This document shows positions 32,604 through 43,629 of a DNA stretch of 64,000 nt, piece after piece (the first letter of the stretch is position 1; every line of letters begins with the position of its first letter). The position numbers and the translations under genes were made by a program. Under the pieces are notes generated by a model, which saw nothing but the letters and a program-made list of their open reading frames with translations, searched no databases and was not told the DNA's origin. Source of the DNA: Mycolicibacter sp. MU0083 (GTDB lineage Bacteria > Actinomycetota > Actinomycetes > Mycobacteriales > Mycobacteriaceae); contig NZ_OY726394.1 of NCBI RefSeq assembly GCF_963378075.1, positions 1,054,001 through 1,118,000 of the forward strand, written 5' to 3'.

Positions 32604-34898
32604 TCAGGACGACAGGCCGGCGCGCGCTTCCCTGGCGGCTTCGACCAGATTGGTCAGCGACGCGGTCACCTCGTCGGTCTTGCGGGTCTTGAGGCCGCAG
32701 TCCGGGTTGACCCAGAGGCGTTGCGCGGGAACGGCATCCAGTGCCTCCCGCAACGACGCCGTCATCTCCGCGGTGGACGGCACCCGCGGCGAGTGGATGT
32801 CGTAGACGCCCGGGCCCACCCCGTTGGAGAACCCGATCGCGTTGAGGTCGTCGAGCACCTCCATGTGCGAGCGGGCCGCTTCGATCGAGGTGACGTCGGC
32901 GTCCAGGTCGGCGATCGCCCCGATCACCTCACCGAACTCCGAATAGCACAGGTGGGTGTGGATCTGCGTCGCGTTCGACACCCCCGAGGTGGACATCCGG
33001 AACGAACCGACCGCCCAGTCCAGATAGGCCGCCTTGTCGGCGTCGCGCACCGGGAGCAGCTCCCGCAGTGCGGGCTCGTCGACCTGGATCACCGCGATAC
33101 CGGCGGCTTCCAGATCCACCGTCTCCTCGCGGATCGCCAGCGCCACCTGGTAGGCGGTGTCGGCCAGCGGTTGGTCGTCACGGACGAACGACCAGGCCAG
33201 GATGGTGACCGGGCCGGTGAGCATGCCTTTGACCGGCTTGTCGGTCAGCGACTGGGCATAGGTGGCCCACTGGACGGTCATCGGGTGCGGGCGGGTGACG
33301 TCACCGAACAGCACCGGCGGGCGCACGCACCGGCTGCCGTAGGACTGCACCCAGCCGTTCGCGGTGGCGAAGAAGCCATCGAGCTGCTCGGCGAAGTACT
33401 GCACCATGTCGTTGCGCTCCGGCTCGCCGTGCACCAGCACGTCGAGGCCGAGGTCCTCCTGCAGCTTGACGACGGCGGCGACTTCGGCCTTCATCTGCTC
33501 GGTGTACGCCGCCTCGTCGATCTCGCCGGCCACCAGTGCGGCGCGGGCCTTGCGGATCTGCACCGTCTGCGGGAACGAACCGATGGTGGTGGTCGGCAGC
33601 GGCGGCAGGTGCAGCCGCTCGTCCTGTGCGGCGCGCCGCTCCTCGGCCGAACCGCGTTGGACACCCGCCCGCGCTATCTCGGCGATCTGTGCGCGCAACG
33701 CGGTGTTGTTCAGCCGCGGATCGGACGTGCGGGAGGCGATCGCCGCGTCGGAGGCGGCGACGGCGTCGGCGACGGCTTCGCGGCCCTCCCGCAGCGCTCG
33801 GGCCAGGACGGCCACCTCGGTCACCTTCTCGGCGCCGAACGCCAGCCAGCTGCGCAGCGCGTCGTCCAGGCCGGTCTCGGGTTCCAGCGAGTAGGGCACG
33901 TGCAGCGTTGAGCACGATGTGGAAACTGCCACGGCGGCCGCACTTCCCGCCGCCGCCGCCAGCTTGTCCAGCGCGGCCCGCAGGTCGGTGCGCCAGATAT
34001 TGCGGCCGTCGACGACACCGGCGACCAGCGTCTTGGACGACAGCTCCGGCACCGACCCGAGAGCGGCGGCCAGGTCACGCGGGCCGTAGACCAGGTCGAC
34101 GCCGATCGCCTCGACCGGGGTGCGGGCCAGGGCCGGAAGCCCGGCACCCGGGTCGCCGAAATAGGTGGCCACGAAGATCGACGGTCGCTCGCTCAGCCCG
34201 CCCAGGCGGTGATAGACCCGCTCGGCCAGCGCCGGGGCGTCGGCGCAGATGTCGGTCACCAGCACCGGCTCGTCGATCTGCACCCACTGCGCGCCGGCCT
34301 TGGCCAGCCTGCCCAGCAGGTCGGCGTAGACCTCGGTGAGCTCGTCGAGCCGGGAGATCGGCGCGGCCGCACCGTCGACGGCCTTGCTCAACAGCAGGAA
34401 CGTCACCGGCCCGATGATCACCGGGCGCGCCACGTTCCCGCCGAAGCCCTGCTCGGTGGCCTCGGCGAGTTCGGTGAGCACCTTGGCCGGGTTCAGCGCA
34501 AACGTGGTGTCCGGGCCGATCTCGGGAACGATGTAGTGGTAGTTGGTGTCGAACCACTTCGTCATCTCCAGCGGCGCGATCTCGGCGTTGCCCCGGGCCG
34601 CGGCGAAATAGCGGTCCAACTCGTCGGCGACGCCGGACACCCGAGCCGGGAGAGCCCCCAGCAGTACCGCGGTGTCGAGCATCTGGTCGTAGTAGGAGAA
34701 CGTGTTCACCGGCACCGAGTCCAGCCCGGCGGCGGTCAACTGCGCCCAGGTGTCGCGGCGCAGGCCGGCGGCGACGTCGGCGAGTTCGTCCCGGCCGATG
34801 CGACCGGCCCAGTAGCGTTCGGTGGCGCGCTTGAGTTCGCGGTTGGGGCCGATTCTCGGTGAGCCGAGGACGGTGGCGGTAAAGGGTTGAGCGGTCAC
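32604..34898 (-). CDS. metE: cobalamin-independent methionine synthase MetE
   Basis: A 764-residue protein of full family length. The C-terminal catalytic domain shows [12 protein letters not shown], the [20 protein letters not shown] block and zinc ligands in THLCYSEFG (His, Cys) and [11 protein letters not shown] (Cys). It transfers the methyl group of 5-methyl-tetrahydropteroyl-polyglutamate to homocysteine. A cobalamin riboswitch in its 5' leader should shut it off when B12 allows MetH to take over, as known for mycobacterial metE. GTG start at 34898. Confidence 0.97.
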   Translation of the reverse strand: MTAQPFTATVLGSPRIGPNRELKRATERYWAGRIGRDELADVAAGLRRDTWAQLTAAGLDSVPVNTFSYYDQMLDTAVLLGALPARVSGVADELDRYFAAARGNAEIAPLEMTKWFDTNYHYIVPEIGPDTTFALNPAKVLTELAEATEQGFGGNVARPVIIGPVTFLLLSKAVDGAAAPISRLDELTEVYADLLGRLAKAGAQWVQIDEPVLVTDICADAPALAERVYHRLGGLSERPSIFVATYFGDPGAGLPALARTPVEAIGVDLVYGPRDLAAALGSVPELSSKTLVAGVVDGRNIWRTDLRAALDKLAAAAGSAAAVAVSTSCSTLHVPYSLEPETGLDDALRSWLAFGAEKVTEVAVLARALREGREAVADAVAASDAAIASRTSDPRLNNTALRAQIAEIARAGVQRGSAEERRAAQDERLHLPPLPTTTIGSFPQTVQIRKARAALVAGEIDEAAYTEQMKAEVAAVVKLQEDLGLDVLVHGEPERNDMVQYFAEQLDGFFATANGWVQSYGSRCVRPPVLFGDVTRPHPMTVQWATYAQSLTDKPVKGMLTGPVTILAWSFVRDDQPLADTAYQVALAIREETVDLEAAGIAVIQVDEPALRELLPVRDADKAAYLDWAVGSFRMSTSGVSNATQIHTHLCYSEFGEVIGAIADLDADVTSIEAARSHMEVLDDLNAIGFSNGVGPGVYDIHSPRVPSTAEMTASLREALDAVPAQRLWVNPDCGLKTRKTDEVTASLTNLVEAAREARAGLSS

Positions 34899-35041
34899 GA
34901 CGTGATCCTTTTTTCAGAGGGTGGGCCAACGCCAGCAGTCGCCCAGCTGATCCGGTCCCGTGCCTATATAAAGCACCATAACCCTCAAAACCAGACGCCT
35001 ATTCCGCGAGGCGTTGATCCGCCGGACGCGGCGCGCCCGGC

Positions 35042-35225
35042 ACAACAGGCAGGTATTCGGACTCGCAGGCGCGCACCGAGGTGCTCCTAATGGCCGTCGC
35101 TTCCCAGTCGGTGGGTCAACCCGTGACCAGTGCTTATGACGGCGGTCGTTCCTGCATACCGCTGCGGGACAGTCCCGGATTCTCACCGGGTTCCCTCTTG
35201 CGCGCCGCGGAAAACCGGCTGGGAA
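35042..35225 (-). promoter_or_regulatory. cobalamin (B12) riboswitch upstream of metE
   Basis: On the minus strand the leader reads GGGAACCCGGTGAGAATCC, then GGACTGTCCCGCAGCGGTAT (B12 box core, 35182-35152 region), later GGAAGCGACGGCC and GCGAGTCCGAATACCTGCCT. These blocks occur in the order of the cobalamin riboswitch class, and the element ends about 145 bases before the metE start. It is expected to bind adenosylcobalamin and reduce metE expression. Ends are approximate. The rest of the 34899-35301 gap holds the distal leader and the metE promoter. Confidence 0.9.
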
Positions 35226-35301
35226 ATCCACGGCGCGCTCGATGCCGAGGCCGCCCGGAGGTGGCAACGGCAGACCAGTTGCGTTATCGAGGCTACCCGG
35301 C

Positions 35302-35952
35302 TCAGCCCGCGCGCAGGGCCTGCGGGATCGGGGTCGGGCCGTCGTTGAACTCGATGGTGCGGCCGATGGTCGCATCATCCGACAGGCATGCGGCGACCAC
35401 CTGCGCGACGTTGGCCCGCGACACCTCGCCTTTGCCGGTTCCCGGGCCGACGGCGATCCGCCCGGTCGCCGCCTTGAGCGTGAGCCGGCTCGGTCCCAGC
35501 ACCGTCCAGTCCAGATCGGTGGCCCGCAGGTGGGCGTCGGCCGCGGCCTTGGCCTGGGCGTAGGGGAAGAACGAATTTCCCTCCGGGACACCGTGATCGG
35601 GGCCGGCGCCGAAATAGGAGACCATCACGAAACGGCGCACGCCGGCCTTCGCGGCGGCGTCGACGCAGCGGATGGCGGCGTCGCGGTCGACGGCATAGGT
35701 GCGGGCCGGGTTGCCGCCGCCGGCGCCGGCGGAGAACACCACCGCGTCGTGGCCGGCCAGCAGCCCGGCGAGTGCGTCGGTGTCGAGTTGCTCGATGTCG
35801 GCGACCAGTGGTTCGGCTCCGGTGGCCGCGACCTCCTCGGCGTGGTCGGGGTTACGGAAGACCGACCTGGCCTGGTTGCCGGTTTCGGTCAAGATCGGGG
35901 CGAGCAGCAGGGCGACCTTGCCGTGGCCGCCGACGATCACGATCCGTGCCAT
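35302..35952 (-). CDS. NAD(P)-binding (atypical SDR) protein
   Basis: A 216-residue Rossmann protein with the nucleotide motif IVIVGGHGKVALLLAPIL near the N-terminus and an atypical-SDR core (AVVFSAGAGGGNP, VMVSYFGAG, PYAQAKAAADAHLRAT). It resembles NAD(P)H-binding sugar-epimerase-like proteins of the YwnB/SDR_a5 type; substrate unknown. ATG 35952 has TACCGT 7 bases upstream on the minus strand (leaderless). Divergent from the thiolase operon. Confidence 0.85.
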   Translation of the reverse strand: MARIVIVGGHGKVALLLAPILTETGNQARSVFRNPDHAEEVAATGAEPLVADIEQLDTDALAGLLAGHDAVVFSAGAGGGNPARTYAVDRDAAIRCVDAAAKAGVRRFVMVSYFGAGPDHGVPEGNSFFPYAQAKAAADAHLRATDLDWTVLGPSRLTLKAATGRIAVGPGTGKGEVSRANVAQVVAACLSDDATIGRTIEFNDGPTPIPQALRAG

Positions 35953-36055
35953 GGGTTCGACGGTACGCACCGATCCTGGAGTGACCCCCCTTGACACCCG
36001 TCGAGAGCGTCGGTCGACAATCGAGGCAAGAACCCCGAACCTTAAGGAGCACCCC

Positions 36056-37201
36056 ATGGCTGAAGCCGTCATCGTCGAAGCGGTGCGCGCGCCCGTCGGC
36101 AAGCGCAACGGTGGACTGTCCGGGGTGCACCCGGCGGAACTGTCCGCCCAGGTGCTCAACGGGCTGGTCGAGCGGGCGGGCGTGGACCCGGCGCTGGTCG
36201 ACGACGTGATCTGGGGCTGTGTCATGCAGGCCGGCGAGCAGGCCCTCGACATCGGCCGCACCGCCGTGCTCAGCGCGGGCTGGCCGGAGACCGTGCCCGC
36301 GGTGACCGTGGACCGCCAGTGCGGATCGAGCCAGCAGTCGGTGCACTTCGCCGCCGCCGGCGTGATCGCCGGGCACTACGACGTCGTCGTCGCCGGCGGT
36401 GTGGAGTCGATGTCGCGCACCCCGATGGGCTCCTCGCTGGCCAACGGCGGGCGCCCCTACGGGGAATCCTTCAAGGCCCGCTACAGCCAGACCCCCAACC
36501 AGGGCATCGGTGCGGAGATGATGGCCGAGAAGTGGGGCCTGTCCCGTACCGCGCTGGATGAGTTCGCGCTGGCCTCGCACGAGAAGGCCGCCTCGGCACA
36601 GGATGCCGGTGCCTTCAAGGACGAGATCGTCTCGATCAAGGACGCCGAGGGCAATCTGGTGAGCGAGGACGAGGGCATCCGTCGCGGCACCACGCTGGAG
36701 AAGATGGGCCAGCTCAAGCCGGCCTTCAAAGAGGACGGCGTGATCCACGCCGGTAACTCCAGCCAGATCTCCGACGGCTCGGCGGCGCTGCTGTTCATGT
36801 CGGCGGCCAAGGCGCGTGAGCTGGGACTGACCCCGATCGCCCGGGTGCACACCGCCACGCTGGCCGGCGCCGACCCGGTGATGATGCTGTCCGCGCCGAT
36901 CCCGGCCACCCAGAAGGCGCTGCAGCGCTCCGGCCTGAGCGTCGACGACATCGGGGTGTTCGAGGTCAACGAGGCCTTCGCCCCGGTGCCCATGGCGTGG
37001 CTCGCCGAGATCGGCGCCGACCCGAAGAAGCTCAACCCCAACGGCGGGGCGATCGCGCTGGGCCACCCGCTCGGCGGCTCCGGCGCCCGGATCATGACCA
37101 CGATGCTGTACCACATGCGCGCCAACGGGATTCGCTACGGCCTGCAGACCATGTGCGAAGGCGGCGGCCAGGCCAACGCCACCATCCTGGAGCTGCTGTG
37201 A
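36056..37201 (+). CDS. acetyl-CoA acetyltransferase (thiolase)
   Basis: A 381-residue thiolase. The acyl-accepting Cys is in DRQCGSSQQSVHFAA, the catalytic His in GGAIALGHPLGGSGAR and the second Cys in MCEGGGQANA. It cleaves 3-ketoacyl-CoA or condenses acetyl-CoA; steroid-type thiolases have a similar N-terminus (AEAVIVEAVRAPVGKRNGG). TTAAGGAGC gives a good ribosome binding site. A likely promoter is TTGACA at 35991-35996. The crotonase gene overlaps its stop by 4 bases (GTGA). Confidence 0.92.
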   Translation: MAEAVIVEAVRAPVGKRNGGLSGVHPAELSAQVLNGLVERAGVDPALVDDVIWGCVMQAGEQALDIGRTAVLSAGWPETVPAVTVDRQCGSSQQSVHFAAAGVIAGHYDVVVAGGVESMSRTPMGSSLANGGRPYGESFKARYSQTPNQGIGAEMMAEKWGLSRTALDEFALASHEKAASAQDAGAFKDEIVSIKDAEGNLVSEDEGIRRGTTLEKMGQLKPAFKEDGVIHAGNSSQISDGSAALLFMSAAKARELGLTPIARVHTATLAGADPVMMLSAPIPATQKALQRSGLSVDDIGVFEVNEAFAPVPMAWLAEIGADPKKLNPNGGAIALGHPLGGSGARIMTTMLYHMRANGIRYGLQTMCEGGGQANATILELL

Positions 37202-37986
37202 GTGACGCGGCCGTTCTGACCGAGCGGCGCGGGAACGTCCTGCTGATCACCCTCAACCGGCCCGAGGCCCGCAACGCGGTCAACGGTGCGGTCAGCGCCG
37301 GACTGGGCGACGGTCTTCAGCAGGCGCAGGACGACGACGAGGTGCGCGCCGTGGTCATCACCGGTGCCGGCGACAAATCCTTCTGCGCCGGAGCCGATCT
37401 CAAGGCGATCGCCAACCGGGAGAACATCTACCACCCGCAGCACCCGGAGTGGGGATTCGCCGGCTACGTGCAGCACTTCATCGACAAGCCGACCATCGCC
37501 GCGGTCAACGGCACCGCACTGGGTGGCGGCACCGAGATCGCACTGGCCAGCGACCTGGTGGTCGCCGAGCGCAGCGCACAGTTCGGGCTACCGGAGGTTA
37601 AGCGCGGCTTGATCGCCGGTGCGGGAGGGGTGTTCCGCATCGTCGACCAACTGCCCCGCAAGGTGGCGCTGGAACTGCTCTACACCGGTGAACCCATCTC
37701 GGCGGACGACGCCGCCGGCTGGGGTCTGGTCAACCGCGTGGTCGAGGACGGTAAGGCGCTGGAAGCCGCACTGGAGCTGGCCGAACGGATCACCGGCAAC
37801 GCTCCGCTGTCGGTGCGGGCCAGCAAGCGGATCGCCTACGGTGCCGACGACGGCGCAATCCCCGGCGAGGCGGACGGCTGGGCGCGCACCGGCCGGGAGT
37901 TCGCCACCCTGCTGCGCACCGAGGATGCCAAGGAAGGCCCGCGGGCGTTCGCCGAGAAGCGCGCACCGGTATGGAAGGCGCGTTGA
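37198..37986 (+). CDS. enoyl-CoA hydratase
   Basis: A 262-residue crotonase: AVVITGAGDKSFCAGADLKA and AAVNGTALGGGTEIALASDL form the oxyanion hole; EVKRGLIAGAGGVFRI is the segment after the second. Translationally coupled to the thiolase upstream and to the gamma-carbonic-anhydrase-like gene downstream (TTGA overlap), so these act as one operon in beta-oxidation of some acyl-CoA. The M. tuberculosis counterpart region (Rv1135A-Rv1136) is disrupted; here it is intact. Confidence 0.9.
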   Translation: MSDAAVLTERRGNVLLITLNRPEARNAVNGAVSAGLGDGLQQAQDDDEVRAVVITGAGDKSFCAGADLKAIANRENIYHPQHPEWGFAGYVQHFIDKPTIAAVNGTALGGGTEIALASDLVVAERSAQFGLPEVKRGLIAGAGGVFRIVDQLPRKVALELLYTGEPISADDAAGWGLVNRVVEDGKALEAALELAERITGNAPLSVRASKRIAYGADDGAIPGEADGWARTGREFATLLRTEDAKEGPRAFAEKRAPVWKAR

Positions 37987-38510
37987 GCGACGTGCCGGAA
38001 CCGTTGATCATCACCGTTCGCGGGCATGCCCCGCAGTTGTCGCCCGAGGCCTGGGTGGCTCCCAACGCCAGCCTGATCGGCCAGGTCAGCCTGGCCGACG
38101 GGGCCAGTGTCTGGTACTCGGCGACGCTGCGCGCCGAGATCGAACCGATCGAGATCGGCGCCGGCAGCAACATCCAGGACGGGGTGACCGTCCATGTCGA
38201 CCCCGAATTCCCCTGCCGGGTCGGGGCCAACGTCAGCGTCGGTCACAACGCGGTGCTGCACGGCTGCACCGTCGAAGACGACTGCCTGATCGGCATGGGT
38301 GCGATCGTCCTCAACGGTGCCGTCGTGGGGGAGGGCTCGTTGGTGGCGGCCGGTGCCGTCATCCCGCAGGGGATGGTGGTGCCGCCGCGCTCGCTGGTGG
38401 CGGGCGTGCCGGGCAAGGTACGACGGGAACTCAGCGAGGCCGAGGTCGAAAACAACCGCAACAACGCCGCGGCTTATCGACTGCTGACCGAGGTCCATCG
38501 GGCGAACTAG
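37983..38510 (+). CDS. gamma-carbonic anhydrase family protein
   Basis: A 175-residue left-handed beta-helix protein with hexapeptide repeats (IEIGAGSNIQDGVTVHVD, VSVGHNAVLHGCTVEDDC, LIGMGAIVLNGAVVGEGS). The three zinc His of the family are VHVD, GHN and LHG. Many such proteins are inactive or bind other ligands; carbonic anhydrase activity is possible. Third gene of the thiolase-crotonase operon. TTG start at 37983 overlaps the crotonase stop; ATG 37971 in the same frame is an alternative. Confidence 0.85.
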   Translation: MSDVPEPLIITVRGHAPQLSPEAWVAPNASLIGQVSLADGASVWYSATLRAEIEPIEIGAGSNIQDGVTVHVDPEFPCRVGANVSVGHNAVLHGCTVEDDCLIGMGAIVLNGAVVGEGSLVAAGAVIPQGMVVPPRSLVAGVPGKVRRELSEAEVENNRNNAAAYRLLTEVHRAN

Positions 38511-38590
38511 CGCATTCGGGCCACCGGCCGCCGTTTCGCGGCTACGTTTTAGGGACGTTGCTCAACCCGCCGCTGAGGGGACGTCGTCCT

Positions 38591-39310
38591 ATGACCCAGA
38601 TCAGTTCAGCTCACCCCGGCCTGCTGCGCGAGATCAGCGAGATCGTCACCAGGGTCGCCCTGCCGTATCACGAACCGAGGGCGGTGGTGCGGCGGCGGCG
38701 TGTCGTCGTCGCAGTGGTGGTGCTGATCGGGGCCGCGGTGCTGGCCTCCATGCACGACAAGCTGCCCGGCGACCCGGCGTTCTACTGGCTGTCGCTGGTG
38801 CTGGCCGCGGTCTGGTCGGTGGGCGCGGTGGTGGCCGGCCCGCTGCACCTGGGGGTGTTGCGATTCCGGGGCCGCAACGAGCGACCGGTGTTCACCGGAA
38901 CCGGCGTCGGCCTGGTGCTCGGCGGGATATTCATCGTCGGCGCGCTGGCCGCGAAGGATATTCCGGCGATGGCGCACCAGGTGGCCGCCGTGTTGGCCTT
39001 CACCACCGAGATGTCTTGGCGGCTGGTGGTGTTGATCGCCATCGTCAACGCGATCGCCGAGGAGATGTTCTTCCGCGGTGCGCTGTTCAGTGCCTTCGGC
39101 CGGCACTCCCCGATGGTGCTGTCGACCCTGCTTTATGTCGCGGCGATGATGGCGGCGGGCAACGTCGCGGTGGGAATCGCCGCGTTGGTGCTCGGCACCG
39201 TCTGCGCCATGGAACGCCGTGCGACCGGCGGTGTGCTGGCACCGGTGCTCACCCACCTGGTGTGGGGGCTGATGATGGTGCTCGCACTGCCGCCGATCTT
39301 CGGCATGTAG
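38591..39310 (+). CDS. CPBP family intramembrane metalloprotease-like protein (Rv1140-like)
   Basis: A 239-residue membrane protein with about six hydrophobic helices. The CPBP motifs are EEMFFRGALF (EExxxR) and the later THLVWGLMMV containing the second metal His. These resemble type II CAAX-prenyl endopeptidases, which in bacteria process or bind membrane peptides. Size and position match Rv1140. Confidence 0.85.
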   Translation: MTQISSAHPGLLREISEIVTRVALPYHEPRAVVRRRRVVVAVVVLIGAAVLASMHDKLPGDPAFYWLSLVLAAVWSVGAVVAGPLHLGVLRFRGRNERPVFTGTGVGLVLGGIFIVGALAAKDIPAMAHQVAAVLAFTTEMSWRLVVLIAIVNAIAEEMFFRGALFSAFGRHSPMVLSTLLYVAAMMAAGNVAVGIAALVLGTVCAMERRATGGVLAPVLTHLVWGLMMVLALPPIFGM

Positions 39311-39338
39311 CTCGCGTTAGCGGGCGCTCGCCCGGTGA

Positions 39339-40148
39339 TCAGGAGTCGGTGAAGGTCGGCGAGCGCCGCTCCTGGAATGCGCGGGTGCCTTCGCGGAAGT
39401 CGTGGGCGTTCAACAGGATCGACTGCCCGACGTACTCCCGGTCCAGGGTGCTGTCGAGCTCGGTCAGCGTCGCCGAGTTGATGGCGTGCTTGGTCTTGGC
39501 GAAGGCCGCGGCGGGCCCGGCCAGCACGCTCGCCAGCAGCTTGTCCACCTCGGCGTCGAACTCATCGGCGGGGTGCACCGCGCTGATCAGACCCCACTCC
39601 AGGGCCTCGGTGGCCGAGAGTCGTTCGGCCAGCAACGCCAGGCGCATGGCGCGGATCCGGCCGACGGCCGCGGCCACCAGCGCCGAGGCGCCGCCGTCGG
39701 GCATCAGCCCGATCTTGGTGAACGCCAACAGGAAAAAGGCTTTGTCGGAGGCGACGACCAGGTCGCAGGCCAGTGCCAACGACACCCCGATGCCGGCGGC
39801 CGGCCCCTGGACGACGGCCACCACCGGCCGCGGCAGCGCGACGATGGCCCGCATCAAGCGGTTGGCCTCGACGATGATCTCCGTCGGAACCCCGTCGCCG
39901 GCGTCGTCGGCGCTGATACCGGCCCCGGAGCAGAAGCCGCGACCGGCCCCGCCGAACCGCACCACCCGCACCCGCGGGTCGCGGGCGGCGGCCTCGAACG
40001 CGTCGGCCAGACCGGCCAAGACCGGGGTGGTCACCGAGTTCAGGCTGTCGGGGCGGTCGATGGTCACCGAGAGGATCCCGTCGGTCAGGGTGACGGACAC
40101 ACCCTCCACCGGAGTCAGCGAGTCGATGCCGGAGTCGATAGCAGTCAT
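39339..40148 (-). CDS. enoyl-CoA hydratase/isomerase EchA11-like
   Basis: A 269-residue crotonase: [16 protein letters not shown] and [15 protein letters not shown] form the oxyanion hole; [20 protein letters not shown] is the downstream helix with Asp in place of a usual Glu/Gly. Resembles PaaG-type isomerases and Rv1141c. ATG 40148 has TAAGGT 7 bases upstream on the minus strand, so it is leaderless. Divergent from mcr with only 51 bases between. Confidence 0.88.
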   Translation of the reverse strand: MTAIDSGIDSLTPVEGVSVTLTDGILSVTIDRPDSLNSVTTPVLAGLADAFEAAARDPRVRVVRFGGAGRGFCSGAGISADDAGDGVPTEIIVEANRLMRAIVALPRPVVAVVQGPAAGIGVSLALACDLVVASDKAFFLLAFTKIGLMPDGGASALVAAAVGRIRAMRLALLAERLSATEALEWGLISAVHPADEFDAEVDKLLASVLAGPAAAFAKTKHAINSATLTELDSTLDREYVGQSILLNAHDFREGTRAFQERRSPTFTDS

Positions 40149-40199
40149 GGCACTCACCTTAGGATGCAGATCACACACGCTTACGACGAGGAGGCAGAT

Positions 40200-41285
40200 A
40201 TGGCGGGACCACTGGCGGGGCTGCGGGTCATCGAACTGGCCGGGATCGGGCCGGGGCCGCACGCGGCGATGATCCTGGGTGACCTCGGCGCCGATGTGGT
40301 CCGGGTGGACCGGCAACCGAAATTCGGGGGCGGGCCCAGCAAGGACGCCATGCTGCGCAACCGGCGGTCGGTGACCGCAGACCTGAAATCCCCGGAAGGC
40401 CGTGACCTGGTGCTCAAGCTGGTCGCCAAGGCCGACGTGCTGATCGAGGGGTTCCGTCCCGGCGTCACCGAGCGGTTGGGGCTGGGTCCGGAGGACTGCG
40501 CCAAGGTCAACGAACGGCTGATCTACGGCCGGATGACCGGCTGGGGGCAGGAGGGCCCGCGTTCGCAGCAGGCCGGTCACGACATCAACTACATCTCGCT
40601 GACCGGTGTGCTGCACGCGATCGGGCGCAACGGCGAGAAGCCGGTGCCGCCGCTGAACCTGGCCGGTGACTTCGGTGGCGGGTCGATGTTTTTGCTGGTC
40701 GGGATCCTGGCCGCGCTGTGGGAGCGGCAGACCTCCGGCAAGGGCCAGGTCATCGACGCCGCCATGGTCGACGGGGCGAGCGTGCTCGCATCGATGATGT
40801 GGAGCTTCCGGGCGCAGGGGATGTGGAGCGACGAGCGCGGGGTCAACATGCTCGACACCGGCGCGCCCTACTACGACACCTACGAGTGCGCCGACGGCCG
40901 GTACATGTCGGTGGGCGCCATCGAACCGCAGTTCTACGCCGAACTGCTGGCCAAGCTGGGGCTGGACACCGCAGAACTGCCGGCGCAGAACGACGTCAGC
41001 GGCTGGCCGCAGCTGCGGGCGAAGTTCACCGAGGTGTTCGCCACCCGGGACCGGGACCACTGGGCGCAGGTGTTCGCCGGTTCGGATGCCTGTGCGGCAC
41101 CGGTGCTGGCGTTCGGTGAGGTGCAGTCGGATTCGCACATCGCCGAGCGCAACACCTTCTACGACGCCAACGGTTACCTGCAGCCGATGCCGGCGCCGCG
41201 GTTCTCCCGCAGCGCGACCGACGTCCCGACGCCGCCGGTGGATCTGGGAGCCGACAACGACACCATTCTGAACGACTGGGTATAG
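40200..41285 (+). CDS. mcr: alpha-methylacyl-CoA racemase
   Basis: A 361-residue family III CoA-transferase-fold protein. Catalytic His is in [12 protein letters not shown] (about 126), Asp in [12 protein letters not shown] (about 155), the positions known from M. tuberculosis MCR (Rv1143, 360 aa). It epimerises (2R)- to (2S)-2-methylacyl-CoA, required before beta-oxidation of methyl-branched chains such as the cholesterol side chain. GAGGAGG precedes the ATG at 40200. With the next genes it forms a plus-strand lipid-metabolism group. Confidence 0.93.
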   Translation: MAGPLAGLRVIELAGIGPGPHAAMILGDLGADVVRVDRQPKFGGGPSKDAMLRNRRSVTADLKSPEGRDLVLKLVAKADVLIEGFRPGVTERLGLGPEDCAKVNERLIYGRMTGWGQEGPRSQQAGHDINYISLTGVLHAIGRNGEKPVPPLNLAGDFGGGSMFLLVGILAALWERQTSGKGQVIDAAMVDGASVLASMMWSFRAQGMWSDERGVNMLDTGAPYYDTYECADGRYMSVGAIEPQFYAELLAKLGLDTAELPAQNDVSGWPQLRAKFTEVFATRDRDHWAQVFAGSDACAAPVLAFGEVQSDSHIAERNTFYDANGYLQPMPAPRFSRSATDVPTPPVDLGADNDTILNDWV

Positions 41286-41324
41286 TCCCGACCAACTAGA
41301 CGGTTGGGTGATTGGAGCGTGTGA

Positions 41325-43090
<1,766 letters not shown>

Positions 43091-43128
43091 GGACCGGGCG
43101 ATAGGCCCTCGGCCTGACGCTTCAGACG

Positions 43129-43190
43129 CGCCGAACGTGTAACCATTGCGAGATTCTCGGTGAATTCTCGCGGTGGTTACACGTTCGGCG
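43129..43190. terminator. 25-bp-stem hairpin after the nitronate monooxygenase gene
   Basis: Arms 43129-43153 and 43166-43190 pair fully (two G-U pairs) around a 12-base loop. It lies 38 bases after the stop of the upstream operon. The arm is a variant of the arm at 32537-32559 (20 of 23 bases), so these belong to one repeat family used at gene ends. Confidence 0.65.
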
Positions 43191-43335
43191 TTGTCGTTTG
43201 CGAGGCAGAGGAAGGCCCAACCTGAATGCAACAGAAATTAATGACTTATCTAAAGGGCGGCCCACCCAGATGAGGGCGGCGGCCGTCGCGCGATGACGCG
43301 ACATTGACGGGCGCCGCTCGGGCGGCGCCGATCAA

Positions 43336-43461
43336 TCAGCTGGCCAGCGGGTGCCAGTCGTCGAACTGCTCCGAGGTGTCACCCTCTACCAGGACATCGC
43401 CGTGGTACAGAGCCTCGAAGTCGACCTTGATTACGTCGGCACTTGAGTCGTCGATCCACAT
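43336..43461 (-). CDS. 41-aa acidic small protein
   Basis: ATG 43461 opens MWIDDSSADVIKVDFEALYH followed by GDVLVEGDTSEQFDDWHPLA and a final Ser. TACGCT lies 7 bases upstream on the minus strand, the leaderless arrangement used by real genes here. The stretch VDFEALYHG..VEG resembles the very N-terminus of a group of mycobacterial SAM-dependent methyltransferases, so it may be a free-standing small protein or a conserved relic of one. Function unknown. Confidence 0.65.
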   Translation of the reverse strand: MWIDDSSADVIKVDFEALYHGDVLVEGDTSEQFDDWHPLAS

Positions 43462-43629
43462 GACACTGAGCGTATGGGTCACTATTAAGGAATCATTGAG
43501 TCACGTTTCGGGAAATGGTGGCAATATTACCGACCGGTAGCGTTTGCCGGTTTTTTCACCGAGACGGGCCGCACGGATGCTCCCTCGCTGCGATCGGGGT
43601 CACTGCCGTTGGACGCTAGGGTGAGGTCC

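Noticed and set aside
35081..35563. Plus-strand frame across the riboswitch
   Set aside because: The sequence is explained by the conserved B12 riboswitch on the minus strand and the oxidoreductase gene.
43304..43540. 78-codon plus-strand frame
   Set aside because: It is antisense to the better supported 41-aa gene and has atypical composition.
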